Assembly: GCA_963932465.1 (NCBI GenBank)
Contig: OZ010793.1
Span: 259,313,196 to 259,377,195, forward strand
Length of the DNA: 64,000 nucleotides
Reading direction: 5' to 3'
Origin: Maratus speciosus
Lineage: Eukaryota; Arthropoda; Arachnida; Araneae; Salticidae
Numbering within the stretch: position 1 is the first letter of the stretch; each line of letters opens with the position of its first letter. A model generated the notes under the pieces. That model did not search any database and was not told the DNA's origin. It saw nothing but the letters and a program-made list of their open reading frames with translations. The translations under genes and the position numbers were made by a program. Shown here one piece after another: positions 1 to 10,335 of this stretch.

Positions 1-35
1 GGGTAAGCCTTATATTTTCAAAAAGCCTTGGAATG

Positions 36-359
36 TTAGTTAACTTTACAAAATTTAAATATTTTATCTAGAACTGCGGTTTGTTTTCCATAATCTTCTA
101 CTTCAAACTTGGTTATGATTTTTCCAATAAACCAGGATGGAATTGCATTTTCAATTTCTATTTTTCTAATTGAATCTAGTTCTTCTTTTAGGAGATGGCT
201 CGAACAAACCTCAAATGCTCTTTTTATATAATTATTAAACGGTGCTAATTTGTAACTTATAGGGGAAGTGGATTCAAAAGGAATAGTGACATTAGATCTG
301 TTAGTCTTCCTAAAAACTGTGCGATCAAGATTCTGTTTAGTAACATATCCAAGACATTA
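36..359 (-). pseudogene. Penelope-like reverse transcriptase fragment (thumb/linker region)
   Basis: An open minus-strand frame of about 105 codons runs from near 356 to a TAA at 36-38. It contains FRKTNRSNVTIPFEST, then YIKRAFEVCSS and LLKEELDSIRK, then AIPSWFIGKIITKF. The arrangement 'RA-x3-CSS ... L-x2-EL ... G/A-P-x2-F/L-I' is the pattern I associate with the end of the RT domain and the thumb/linker of Penelope-like elements; the PLE copy at 6.8 kb has the equivalent RATNICSTPQLLSAEL. No GIY-YIG domain follows and the frame has no start codon, so it is a fragment. It abuts an hAT fragment on the other strand at about 360. The family call rests on motif recognition only; a non-LTR RT remnant is the alternative. 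Confidence 0.5.
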
Positions 360-360
360 G

Positions 361-690
361 TGAAATGGAATCCTTAACATTCTTAGAGCAGAAACAACTT
401 GCGAATTATCATGCGGTGGTTCCATGAAAATTGATTTCCTAAGGTCTTCCTATAGCCTTCCTAATTTTTGGTTGTGCGTGAGAAATACGTATGCAGAACA
501 AGAAGATAAAGATATCAACCATCTACTTCCCTTCTGTACGACATATTTCTGTAAAAAGACTTTCTCCAGCCTTGTGCATATGAAAACCAAATATAGAAAT
601 CGATTGAATGCTGAACCAGACTTGCGCATACATGTTTCGAACATTGAACCAGACATTGCACATGTCGTAGAAAAAAAAAAAAAAAAAAAA
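361..690 (+). pseudogene. hAT transposase C-terminus (dimerisation domain), 5'-truncated
   Basis: The frame through the ATG at 424 encodes ELSCGGSMKIDF (from about 403), SLPNFWLCVRNTY, HLLPFCTTYFCKKTFSSL and MKTKYRNRLNAEPDLRIHVS followed by NIEPDI. This is the hAT C-terminal dimerisation region as in ZBED5/Charlie-like transposases, where the usual motif is 'LPFxTTYLCExxFSxLxxIKTKYRNRL...DLR..LSNIEPDI'. The frame is stopped at 361 and runs into a poly-A tract at 669-693. The N-terminal zinc finger and most of the RNase H-like catalytic core are absent. The start at 424 is just an internal Met; homology begins upstream. The 3' terminus of the same element is likely at 948. Dead fragment. Confidence 0.75.
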
Positions 691-899
691 AAAAACAGCA
701 GCATCCTTCTCATGCGAAATATTATTATGTATATTTTAACTGTCTTAAAATATGTGCCATTTTTCTTGTTAATGCAACTGAAGTATTCAACAACTAAACA
801 CATAATATCTGCAATGGAAAATAAATAAGGTCTATACCATTAAAATAATTTATTTTTATCTTACAGTAAGAAAAAATTTGTTGGGGGTCCCCGAAATGC

Positions 900-948
900 A
901 TATCATATCAAAGGAGGTCCGCGAGATCCCAAAGTTTAAGAAACGCTG
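900..948. mobile_element. hAT 3' terminal inverted repeat
   Basis: Read on the minus strand, the sequence ends CAGCGTTTCTTAAACTTTGG followed by a ctcgcggacctcc tract. Charlie/hAT elements of many animals have termini of the CAG(T/C)GTTTCTCAAACT type with a nearby cgcggacc(c) box. It lies 260 bp downstream of the hAT transposase C-terminus in the orientation expected for the 3' end. The matching 5' end is not in the window. Confidence 0.55.
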
Positions 949-1110
949 CTCTACAGAACTAATCGTTTGGCCATCGTGCGCTTTCTTCATGCTTATCGTG
1001 GATTCATAATATGCTTTCATGCAGCCTGTGACTGTTATTACTTTATTAAGTCATTGCGTTCGTACAAATGTGATTGTTGATCCTCAATCATTCACACATA
1101 TATAAAAATA

Positions 1111-1113
1111 CAC

Positions 1114-1148
<35 letters not shown>

Positions 1149-2733
1149 GTTAAAAAACGGAAATTGTACTGGCAATCTAAACGCCAGTACTATTTCCGTA
1201 TTTTAACGGAAAATTTTTTTTCCGTAAATTCCAGAAAATTTTCTGTTTTTTCACAAAATTTTTCCGTCCTCCCCTCCTTCCCGTATTTAAAAATTTTTGT
1301 TTCAAAGACAAAATAAAAAAACCCATATAACTTTTCGAGAAACTTACATCTTTATGAATTTCAATTTTTACGAACACGTTTATCAAGGTCAGCGTATCTC
1401 TATTTAATTCAAATAACAGTAATGAAACAACACTTACCTATGGTTGGGTTTGAACTAGGGGCCTGTCCTCTTCCAGATTAGCGCTCCTAGCCACTATGCC
1501 ACGGGAACACGAAATATGCTTTCAAATATCATTACTTATTTCAGGTGCTTTTTATGTAGTAAGGACAAGATGTTAAACAAGGAACGTATTTTCGTGGAGA
1601 TAAGATTTTTCAATTGAGTGTACAATTCGAAATGTTTCCATAATTTTGAATATTTAGCTTTTTAATTTCATGCTTTATAAAAGAAAAATTTTAGTCTTTA
1701 AATTATTTCATGCATGAAAGAATGTATTATAAGCAATAACTGTTTCTTTTTTGCAAGATTTTTAATTTTTTTTTTGTAATATTATATTATAATTATTTAT
1801 TTATTCATTTATTTTTGCAAGAATACCAACATATTTTTTTCAAACATTTCGCAAATTATTTTTGCATTTTTTTACACTTTTTTAAGTTATTTGTGTGATG
1901 ATCAAATAGAAGAAATTGCTACATGGTATTAAAAGAAATTTCCTTTATTGCTTATTATAACTTAGATAAATGTCAATTTTATAATAATTTCGTTATTATA
2001 TTTCAGATATGTTTTAAGTTTTATGTGCGAATCTGTTAAAGTGAATAGATTAAAAAATATTAAAATTAAAAATAGATTTTATCACCTTTTAAAAAAAATA
2101 ATAATAACTTGCTATAAATAAGTGAAACATTATTTTAAAATCATTATGAAAAATAAACTGTAACACTTCCTATTCAACTGTCTCAAATTTAAAAAGAATT
2201 AATACGATTTTATTATTTTTTAAAAAATTGTAAAGAATTCTAAAAAAAAAAAAAAAAAAAACAATTTTAAAGCTTTTTATTTAAAAAAAAAGAAAGAAAG
2301 AAAAATACTATCGCGTTAGAATACTATATCGTTTAAATGTAGATGTATAGATGGCGCCATAACTTTTATCGGTTTTACTTAAAAACCCACATAAAACCAC
2401 CCCCATTGGGAAATCATTGGATATATTTTCAACATAGAGCCACATTTAGCCAATATTGAAGTTTCATTGAAAATAATATCACTGTAAGACAAGTACATAC
2501 AACAATTATTTATTTCGCTTTCCAAACATGTCAATTATTTCTGAACATCATTTACAGAATTTGTACTGCTTTGAAAGCAATACGGAAATATTCCGTAAAC
2601 TTTATGGAAAACTTACTGGATTTATACGGAATTATAATCTCATAATGTCAATTACGGAAATTGTACTGTTTTCTTAGAAAAATGAAACTATTCCGTAAAG
2701 TTTGTGTATATTGACGGATTTTTTTTTACAATG
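1111..2733. mobile_element. Non-autonomous DNA transposon with CACTG termini
   Basis: The left end reads CACTGTAAAA, then a poly-A expansion and tccgttaa..cggaaattgtactgg. The right end, reversed, reads CATTGTAAAAAAAAATCCGT followed about 60 bp in by cagtacaatttccgt. Both ends therefore share the 5-bp CACTG-type tip, a homopurine run, TCCGT and a subterminal cggaaattgtactg box. Such ends occur in Transib, Chapaev and EnSpm-like superfamilies, so the superfamily stays open. The interior is AT-rich with no transposase. No clean target duplication is visible. Confidence 0.55.
1435..1507 (-). repeat. tRNA-like sequence (decayed tRNA or tRNA-derived repeat)
   Basis: On the minus strand there is an A-box-like TGGCATAGTGGCTAGGAGCG and, about 35 nt later, a B-box-like AGTTCAAACCC, within a 72-nt span starting gttcccgtgg. 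The 5' and 3' ends do not pair into an acceptor stem, so this is not called as a working tRNA. It lies inside the CACTG-ended element. Confidence 0.4.
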
Positions 2734-2922
2734 TATATGTTTATATGAGAATTACAGTACAAGAATTCTATTCAACGCAATTATAGCACATTAAAATCTT
2801 CCAAGTTTGACACTTCTAAGGATTAAATATAACCAAAAAAGTGCTTCAAACCTATTAGATTGACAATAGTATTCAGTGTATACTTGTATTTTTAGAAATA
2901 TTTATTACAAATGGAGAAAATA

Positions 2923-3178
2923 TAATTGAGGACGTGAGTTTCAAAACTCCCCTTATCCAGAAAATCAAATTTTGGAAAATTGCGAAAAACCAACTGCGTC
3001 CATTGGTTTTAATTGTAAACCAAGATTTTACAATGGCAGAAATACAAGATAACACAAATTTTTTGCAGACTCTTGTGTTTTTCGGTTTAGGTTTTCCAAT
3101 AAAATAGATTGATTGAGAAAACACAATTTTTTTTAAAATTTTAGATAAGGCGAGTTTTAAAACTCACGTCCTCAATTA
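2923..3178. mobile_element. MITE, GAGGACGTGAGTTT family, copy 1
   Basis: The ends read TAATTGAGGACGTGAGTTT and, inverted, AAACTCACGTCCTCAATTA, followed on both sides by a second inverted box (..aactccccttatc / gataaggcgagtt). There is no coding capacity. A diverged copy in opposite orientation lies at 7779-8016; the two share internal sequence around ttggttttaattgtaaacca. TA-flanked ends suggest a Tc1/mariner-type target, but that is inference. Confidence 0.7.
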
Positions 3179-3732
3179 AAGTGATGCCGCAGTTTTTGAA
3201 GTTTAAAAAAAGATTTCATCCGGTGAACCGGATTTAGTAAATCAATCTTTTTATTTTTTATTTATCTATTTATTTTTATTAAGTTTAAAAACACTGATTA
3301 TATTGATTACGTTCTAGATTAAAAACTCTTTTGTAATAGAAACTCGTTTTTTTTTTCCCCCTTTAATTAAAATAGAATAGTTTCCTTTAAAATATTACTA
3401 AAATATTCAAACTAGATTCACAAAAATCTTAGAAAATATTTCAAAGATTTAAAAGTTTCTGAAATCCGATACAGTGTAAATAATGCTTTATTAATTATGA
3501 TCTTAGGGGTTTGTAGAAAAGTTTTTAAATCTTAGATAAATTATTAATTAACTTTTTCTAAATAAGGATATTTAGGTTTACTAAAAATCTTTTTCTGAAG
3601 CTGCTCTTTGTACCGTTTCAAAGTGCTCTCTTGGAAAACATTCATGTAACGTTAAAATTACAAATAAATAAATAGAATTTTGATAGATCTTCAGAAGGTA
3701 TACGGCTCATTCTCTAAAGAATAGCTATTTAA
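3179..3732. other. AT-rich sequence, nothing recognised
   Basis: About 550 bp of AT-rich DNA with short homopolymers between a MITE and a mariner relic. Neither strand shows a conserved coding motif; part of it may be the mutated N-terminal half of the mariner element that follows. Confidence 0.5.
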
Positions 3733-4058
3733 TGGCTTCACCATGACAATGCATCTTTTCATTCAGCAAGGATTCCAGTGAATTTCTTGAACAAAAAAAA
3801 CATCAAAGTGATAGAACATCCACCCTATTCTCCTGATCTGGTTATTTGTGACTTTTAGCTATTTTTTAATGCAAAAAAATTACGTGGGCATCGTTTCCAT
3901 TTCGAAGATGATATTGATGAGGCTATAAAAAAAATATTTTTCCCCTGTTTCAAGAAATGGATGGCTTGAGGCATTTAACCTTAGGAAAATTCGCCTACAA
4001 AAGTGCATTGATCTTGGAGGGAACTACTTTAAATAAACACTCCCAAGAATTGGTAAGT
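3733..4058 (+). pseudogene. mariner transposase C-terminal third (D34D type), decayed
   Basis: From 3733 the plus strand encodes WLHHDNASFHSARIPVNFL, then IKVIEHPPYSPDLVICDF, an in-frame stop, LRGHRFHFEDDIDEAI, and after frameshifts RLQKCIDLGGNYFK. These are the standard mariner blocks: LHHDNA carries the second catalytic Asp, and YSPDL..CDF carries the third. Exactly 34 residues separate the two Asps, which is the mariner D34D signature. The N-terminal HTH half is not recognisable and no TIRs were found. Several stops and at least one frameshift make it non-functional. It lies outside the 53-kb element, in its left flank. Confidence 0.88.
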
Positions 4059-4453
4059 TTAACTTTTAATCTTATTTTTTGTATGATACATAAAGTGGAT
4101 TCAGATCATTCCCATCCAATTAAAATTATTTCATCATCATTGAAATTATGAGAGAAGGATGATATACTTCTAAAAATTTCTTTCTAGAAAAATGATTAAG
4201 CTTATTTATATTTTAAGTTACTAAATATCCTTTGAGACACATTTTCAATAATATAATAACAGAAAAAGAAATTTTATTTGCTTATATTAAAAATATAATA
4301 GGGAATGAAGGGTAATAAAAATACTTATTTTTATTTAATACTTGAAAGCCATGTGCTAACTACTGAAGAATGTTGTTGAGCAAAAAACAAGATGTTTTCC
4401 CCACTTTATGCCTATACAGCATATTACGCCTGTATTATGCCTAAACCTATATA
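4059..4453. other. AT-rich spacer, nothing recognised
   Basis: AT-rich sequence between the mariner relic and a foldback element, with no motif or repeat that I can name. Confidence 0.5.
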
Positions 4454-5066
4454 ATATTAAACAAAAACCTAATTTGCAGAACAAATTAAAAAAACAAAAT
4501 TTATTTCCTAAATTGTTTAAGCCCGAGTAGGGGCAGATATTAAGATATTTCATTCAATTCTTTCTACATTTAATGTTAATTTTTTGTAACAAATAAGCTA
4601 AACCAATTGAACATTAAAAAATAAAAATGAAATTCATACAATATAATGCTTTAAACACCTATATACTTAGATTCCGTTCAAATGAAATCGAAATAAATCT
4701 TAGACTTTTTTTAAAGTTTTGTATTTTGCATGTACCTTATCATATTATGTACAATCGTCAGAAACATAATGCAAAATCTGCAGTACAAATATTTACAACT
4801 TAAAAATGGAAAAAGTCTAAGATTTATTTCGATTTCATTTGAACGGAATCAAAGTATACAGCTGTTTAAAGCATTATATTGTATGAATTTCATTTTTATT
4901 TTTTAATGTTCAATTAGTTTAGCTTATTTGTTACAAAAAATTAACATTAAATGTAGAACGAATTGAATGAAATATCTTAATATCTGCCCCTACTCGGGCT
5001 TAAACAATTTAGGAAATAAATTTTGTTTTTTTAATTTATTCAGCAAATTAGGTTTTTGTTTAATAT
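4454..5066. mobile_element. Foldback element with ~257-bp arms
   Basis: Positions 4454-4710 and 4810-5066 are near-identical inverted arms (for example ttcaaatgaaatcgaaataa against its reverse complement in 4820-4850) around a ~99-bp spacer. The ends are palindromic and AT-rich, and no ORF is plausible. The arms differ at only a few positions, suggesting recent formation or gene conversion between arms. Confidence 0.85.
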
Positions 5067-5324
5067 GTCAAGTTTTTTAATAACTACTGCATTCAGGCAA
5101 ACACATTTCAAAATTGATGGAGGGTATCATCATCAAGCTTTGATTTGTGCGATATCGCATCACAATTTGTGATGCAATTTACCTGTGTATAATTCAAAAT
5201 GTTTCACCAATGCAGTAATGCAGGTTGTTGTAGTTTGGTCAAAAAATTACAATCGGAACTTAAAAAATCTGCTTGAAAATGTCATTTTTCCCCACTATGA
5301 CGTCATATTCATCTTCTTTTTAAT

Positions 5325-5357
<33 letters not shown>

Positions 5358-5940
5358 TATTTCAGTTTCTTCAGTTTCATGTTTCACGTGAAAATCATTC
5401 AACTAAAAATAGTCAAATTATTATTACGGCTTTTGAATTATTTACAACAATGACGGGAAAATGGTAAATTTTATTAGAAAATGTCCTTTGATTCTCAATG
5501 AAAAAAGCGAAATTTGGAATTATTAAGAAAAATATTTGAATAATGTAAATAAAAATTAGCCCATGTTACTCTCTAGATTTATAATCCACCTATGTGCAAA
5601 GGCATTTTATGATCAGTTTTGATCCTGACGTCTGGCAAATGTTTTTACACTTTGAATTTATAATATTATTAGAATTAGCAAAGAATTAAAAATGAGTGGC
5701 ATCAGGGACAAAAAGGTGGGAAGAAAAAATGAAAAAGTTATGATCTCCATAGGCTTTTCTGTGTTAAATTAACATTGAAAAGTGACACTGGAAATAAATA
5801 AGTATTGCGCTGCCGCGCAATACTTAAATACATGTGACACCATGTACCGAAAAAATAAGAGCAGATTTATAGTAATGTGAGGGAGTGATCTCAATTGCTG
5901 GTGACAGCCATATAAAGTATTAAAATAGCAATTAAAGCCT
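5067..5940. other. Non-coding AT-rich spacer with poly-A tract
   Basis: Contains a ~27-nt A run at 5330-5356 and a short inverted motif (atgcgatatcgcat-like) near 5150. No protein-coding similarity is seen. Confidence 0.5.
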
Positions 5941-6872
5941 TTGTGCAGGAATATTAAAAAGCAGTAAACCAACGTTTAAAATGCACAAATAATACGTGAA
6001 AAGATGCAAACAGCTGTTTCGAATCTACAGCGAGATTCTTCTTCAGTGCAAGATAGGGAAAAAAGAACAGCGTGCTGGAAAAAGCAAGGCTGAGCAAAAT
6101 GATAGATAAAGACGCGCTGCCTTATATACCCTATGCGGGTAGCGAAAGCTCCAGAAACAACCAATGAGAGAGAAGCAGTGGAAACGACTGGGTGGACAAG
6201 TAGCGACATCTACCGGAGAAGGAGAGAGAAAGAAACCAAAAAAGAGGAAATTAAATTAATGCTTTCCAAATACTTGGAAAATCTGGAGTACTAGATAAGT
6301 CATTGACTAAAGAGTGAGAATTTTTAATGATGTGGTAAGCTTTCCAAAAATCAAGATCAAGGTTAGAAGAACATTTTTGGATAATGGTGGCTGAGGAAAA
6401 ATCGAACCTATGTCGAGAAGACCAAGAATGTTGAGCAATAGAAGAACGTTTGAGTTCCTGATTTTTAACATAACCTTCATGCTCTTTTAAACGAAATCTA
6501 AGAGCACGTTTAGTCTGGTCAATATAAGAAAGGCCACACTGGCAAGAGATTTGGTAAATACCCCAGTTATCTAGGCGATCAACGGGGTGTTTGAGGTTTG
6601 AAAAAGTGATTTTATTAACAGGAGAAAAAAATAACATTAAAATCAAACCTTCTTAAGATTTTAGCAACTTGCTTACTGATATTAGGAAAAAATGGTAACA
6701 CAACTGAAGTATTAGAGTTGGAATTAGAATGCTTTTCAGAATGGACGGTTTTCGTCAATTTCTTATAAATAGAATCAATAATGTTAGAGGAATAACCACG
6801 ATCAACAGCTTTGAGGTAATTAAGTTCAGCACTAAGTAACTGAGGAGTGGAACAAATATTGGTAGCCCGAAA
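5941..6872 (-). mobile_element. Penelope-like element A, leftward copy (5'-truncated)
   Basis: Minus-strand PLE remnant: RT thumb/linker, GIY-YIG domain, then a ~300-bp 3' UTR ending ctgctttttaatattcctgc at about 5941-5965. The 3' UTR includes the motif cactgaagaagaatctcgct, typical of PLE 3' regions. At about 6870 it joins head-to-head with a rightward copy of the same family. The 3' UTR is nearly identical to 60605-60865. Confidence 0.85.
6251..6869 (-). pseudogene. PLE A: RT thumb plus GIY-YIG endonuclease, frameshifted
   Basis: Reading on the minus strand from 6869: RATNICSTPQLLSAELNYL, then SKQVAKILRRFDFNVIF. One extra T in a T-run near 6625 shifts the frame, and the second frame continues SPVNKITFSNLKHPVDRL, DNWGIYQISCQCGLSYIDQT, LRFRLKEHEGYV and IAQHSWSSRHRFDF to a TAA after WKALI. 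GIY and YI(D/G)QT with the downstream R-x3-H/E-H-x motif identify the GIY-YIG nuclease that Penelope-like elements use with their RT. The CQCG residues fit the CxC variant seen in arthropod PLEs. The RT fingers and palm are missing. The frameshift and 5' truncation make it inactive. It also holds the uninterrupted CTCAACAT site at 6428-6435. Confidence 0.85.
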
Positions 6873-7025
6873 AACAACCTAGATAACTGGGGTATTTACC
6901 AAATCTCTTGCCAGTGTGGCCTTTCTTATATTGGCCAGACTAAACGTGTTCTTAGATTTCGTTTAAAAGAGCATGAAGGTTATGTTAAAAATCAGGAGCT
7001 CAAACGTTCTTCTATTGCTCAACAT
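6873..7025 (+). pseudogene. PLE A rightward copy: N-terminal part of GIY-YIG, interrupted at 7025
   Basis: The plus strand encodes NNLDNWGIYQISCQCGLSYI, then GQTKRVLRFRLKEHEG and ELKRSSIAQH, and stops matching exactly at CTCAACAT (7018-7025). The protein resumes in register at 60391 with QHSWSSQHRFNF. In the leftward copy these two halves are contiguous (..SSIAQHSWSSRHRF). The copy is therefore split by whatever occupies 7026-60390. The head-to-head junction with the leftward copy lies near 6870. Confidence 0.88.
7018..7025. repeat. Left 8-bp target site duplication CTCAACAT
   Basis: Identical to 60391-60398. Present once, as its reverse complement ATGTTGAG, in the uninterrupted PLE copy at 6428-6435. 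Confidence 0.85.
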
Positions 7026-7710
7026 GAGGTGCCTGATATCTACCCCTTGTATATCTGCCCCCATACGTCATTTTGACGTCACAGTAGAAGGGGACACATA
7101 TCCAGTGCTACACAATTTCACTTTATTCGAGAATTGTATATCCGACCCCTGTATATATGCCCCCATATCAGAAGGGGGCACATATCCAATACAGAGCATT
7201 TTATTTTTCTCAAGAGCTGTATATCCACCCCCTGTATATATGCCCCCATACGTCATTTTAACGTCACAGCTGAAGGGGACACATATCCAGTCCTACAGAA
7301 TTTTCCTTTCGTCGAAGGTTGTATATCCGACCCCTGTATATATGCCCCCATACGTCATTTTGACGTCATAGCAAAGGGGAAACATATCAAGGGGGCAGAT
7401 ATTCAATGCTAGGACTTTTACTTTTGGCGAGAGAGTTGGACAACCGACCCCTGTATATATGCCCCCATACGTCATTTAACGTCACAGCAGAAAGGGACAC
7501 ATATCAAGGGGGCAGATATCCAATGCTAGGACTTTTACTTTTGGCGAGCGGGTTGTATATCCGACCCCTGTATATATGCCCCCATACGTCATTTTGATGT
7601 CACAGTCGAGGGGACACATATACATTGCTAGAATATTTTTACGCTCGTCGAGAGTTGGATATTCTGCATATATGTCCTCTTCTACGTATAGATTTTATTG
7701 TGGCCGCGAA
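7026..7710 (+). repeat. Left terminal repeat: six ~110-bp units with TGACGTCA motifs
   Basis: Each unit has the core ccgacccctgtatatatgcc, then cccatacgtcattttgacgt(ca), then ggggacacatatc and a variable spacer. Units differ by their spacers: ttcactttattcgag; cattttatttttctc; tttcctttcgtcgaag; cttttacttttggcgag (twice); atttttacgctcgtcgag. Units 4 and 5 carry an added gggggcagatatcc box. The palindrome TGACGTCA occurs intact or with one change in most units; unit 2 lacks it. The short ORFs over this block are open frames in repeat DNA, not genes. Confidence 0.85.
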
Positions 7711-7778
7711 GGCCTTGTTTATCTAGAAATCTGTGAAAGACATTTAAAATGAAACTCAAGAATAATGTAATTATATAC

Positions 7779-8016
7779 GAGGACGTGAGTTTCATATCTC
7801 ACCTTATCCAAACTTTAAAATATCGAGTGTTCTTTATGAATCTATTCTATAGGTGAACCTGCATAAAAAAAAACACTATAATCTGAAAAAAACCCTAGTT
7901 TTAACGTGTATGTCTGCCATTGTATAATATTGGTTTACAATTAAAACGAACGGGTTTTATGCGATTTCCCAAAATTAGATTATCTGGACAGGGCGAGGTT
8001 TGAAACTCACGTCTTC
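7779..8016. mobile_element. MITE, GAGGACGTGAGTTT family, copy 2
   Basis: Ends GAGGACGTGAGTTTCA and, inverted, TTTGAAACTCACGTCTTC, flanked by TATA-rich DNA. Internal sequence (tctgccattgta..tggtttacaattaaaac) is the reverse complement of copy 1 at 2923-3178. It lies only ~70 bp inside the left terminal repeat of the giant element. Confidence 0.7.
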
Positions 8017-8639
8017 ATATATACATAAAAAAATATATATTGAAAATTTATAAAGTTAAAAAAAAATTTAATCATTTTGCTTCCATTTTAAAATGTTATA
8101 GACAGTTATGGTTCGAATAAATGTTATAGTCAGAAACTACGATATAGTTTCTAACATTGTTTCTTACTACGATATAGTAAGAAACTATGTTAGAAACTAT
8201 ATATAGTTAGAAAGAAATATTATTGCTGATTTTCCATCTGAGGTTCATTCCTGCAGATAGCACATGTGACCAAAATGATAAAGATAAATCATGCCGGTTG
8301 TATAGATTATTAAACACTTCCCAACTACTTTTATAATTTACATTTATTCAACTTCAGTTTTTCGAAATACTCTGTACTTTCATGCAATGCTTAACATTAC
8401 ACAAATTTCGTCGAATTTGACCGAGAAAAACACCATCAAAATGCACTTCAAATAAATTTCTGCTATAGACTTTAATGTATCCCAATTCTTTTGTTTGCCC
8501 CCTATAACAACTATAATTGTTAGATACACCCTCTTTTCTCTGAGAAACATTCTGCAGTATAGCTGAACACTGCTCTCGCATAAAAGGAAGGTACTTTCTG
8601 ACACATTTCTGAATTCATTTATGTTCAGAAAACCATGAA
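8017..8639. other. AT-rich, includes a small hairpin
   Basis: No gene. Around 8125-8215 the sequence gaaactacgatatagtttct and its inverted relatives (actatatatagtt) form overlapping palindromes. Confidence 0.5.
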
Positions 8640-8960
8640 ATTACCCTGTGCTCTTATTCAGAAATTGTGTAACCGGAAGACTTTTCCGTTTTTTGTTAAA
8701 AGCAAAAGAACTTTCTTAAAAATTCTATCAATGCCGGCTTTTAAACCAAATTACGGACGCGGAAGCGCGAGAAAGGGTAAAGACTTTTCATCACTAGACA
8801 AAAATCGCTTATAGCTCGATAAGTAATTTATTTGTCAAAAAATAGTAAACTCATTTCGATTCCAAATTGCTTCAATAGCTAGTCTTTCCAGTTTTGCCTC
8901 TGCGTTTATAAATGAGCCAGATAATGTGTCAGAAAGTTTCTCGTTTTTGAGAAGGCCATT
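8640..8960. mobile_element. Diverged copy of the TTAA-type 'GGCTGTTCTCAAAT' repeat family
   Basis: Shares the ctcatttcgattccaaattg block and an end of the form tttttgagaaggcc with 27717-28136 and the end of 50480-50790. A tRNA-like A/B box pair can be read (ctcgataagtaat.. / tttcgattcc), but the better copy at 27717 has TIRs and TTAA flanks, so I treat it as a MITE remnant rather than a SINE. Confidence 0.35.
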
Positions 8961-9821
8961 TTGATAAGCAGTTATAGCTTTTTTACGTTCTTTTTTCTAC
9001 CCTTTTGTTTCTTTGTGAAACATGCCATTTGAAATTAAATTTACGCGGATTTTTTTTTTTTTTTAATTTAATCACTTAAGGCGACAAGGAACATACAACT
9101 CATTTTTTTATTTTACTTTTTTTTTCACTTTAAATACTAATCAAGGGCATATATTTATCACACAAGAAATACTAAATACTTTTTTTTTTTTTTTTTGAGA
9201 AAAATAAGGAATTTTCCGGGATGTTTTAAGTGTTACGAAGAACTTTTCAAAATACAACATGAGCATTCCAGATCAATTCAAAACCCCCAATATTTTTATT
9301 CAAGTGTGCTTTATATATACAAATAAAACGCTGCCTCGAATTTTATATATTTGAATATAAAAGTAAGAAAAAAAAACTTTCTAAATTTTATGAAATTCTC
9401 AGAATTTTCGCTCATATTGCTGCAATTAACTACCTTTAACTTTTGATCTGTATTTAGTTTTAAAAATTCAAGCATAATAGCAAACAGCTATAGAACATTT
9501 CAAAGCATTCAGAGGAAAAATTTTGTGCTTAGAACATTCAAGAAAAAATGGATAGCGACGAAATTTACTGAAAAAAAGACTAATTTTAAGATTTAGTACA
9601 AGCGCAAACATTAAAATATAAAAGTTTATTTCTACGCTGACGATGAAATGAACACTTCCGATGATCGTCTGAATTTGGTCGAAAACATTTTGGAAATCTA
9701 ATTTGATTTTTAAGGTATTTTAAATAATTTTATATTATATACATACACATAAAAACAATTTTATTACTTTTTATTTATATAACTAAAAATATTTAACTGC
9801 TGTACTTTAAATTTTAATACG
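8961..9821. other. AT-rich, no gene recognised
   Basis: Poly-T tracts near 9050 and 9180. The motif ccgatgatcgtctgaatttg at 9658-9680 resembles the hairpin-like 3' UTR signature of some PLEs but has no coding context. Confidence 0.4.
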
Positions 9822-10058
9822 TCACTTTCTCAAGTTTTCAAGATTTATTTTCAGGATATTGAACCATAAACTGGGGATGTTGTACGATAGGGCGTCGTTA
9901 CATGCTTGATTGTTTTTACACAGGATTTCTATAGATTCTCTTATAGTGCATGCGTAATAACTGGATGTTGGGAATATGATTTTTGCATGACCAAAATCTA
10001 TTGCGATATTCTGATTGAAACTTAAACGATTGACGGAATGACACAAAAGAAAAATCAA
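9822..10058 (-). pseudogene. PLE B: C-terminal tail, leftward copy
   Basis: The minus strand encodes LSFNQNIAIDFGHAKIIFPT, TIRESIEILCKNNQACNDAL and IPSLWFNILKINLENLRK. This is the region after the GIY-YIG core in PLE-type proteins, where a conserved R-E-(S/A)-I-E-I block occurs. It is the mirror of 10063-10335, with the N-terminal sides facing each other, so this is a head-to-head inverted pair like PLE A. There is no RT domain. Confidence 0.6.
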
Positions 10059-10062
10059 AGAA

Positions 10063-10335
10063 AGAATAAAAGAACATAAAACAGAGATAAAATTTTGTCG
10101 TCAACCCACAACTCACTCTCGTTTAAGTTTCTATCAGAATATCGCAATAGATTTTGATCATGCAAAAATCATTTTCCCAACATCCAATTATTACGCATCC
10201 ACTATAAGAGAATCCATAGAAAACCTGTGTAAAAACAATCAAGTATATAACGACGCCCTATCGTACAATATCCCCAGTTTATGCTTCAATATCCTGAAAA
10301 TAAATAATGAAAACTGGAGCAAAGTTACGTATTAA
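10063..10335 (+). pseudogene. PLE B: end of GIY-YIG and C-terminal tail, rightward copy
   Basis: A 91-codon open frame: RIKEHKTEIKFCRQPTTHSR, LSFYQNIAIDFDHAKIIFPT, TIRESIENLCKNNQVYNDAL, then IPSLCFNILKINNENWSKVTY and TAA at 10333-10335. R-I-K-E-H-K-x-E/D-I is the conserved Arg/His segment of GIY-YIG nucleases. There is no start codon, RT or GIY motif, so it is a 5'-truncated copy. The arms 9822-10030 and 10115-10335 make a long imperfect palindrome. The family differs from PLE A, which has RFRLKEHEGYV here. Confidence 0.65.

Noticed and set aside
1435..1507. Functional tRNA gene
   Set aside because: A and B boxes are recognisable but the acceptor stem does not pair. The same holds for 28228-28300.
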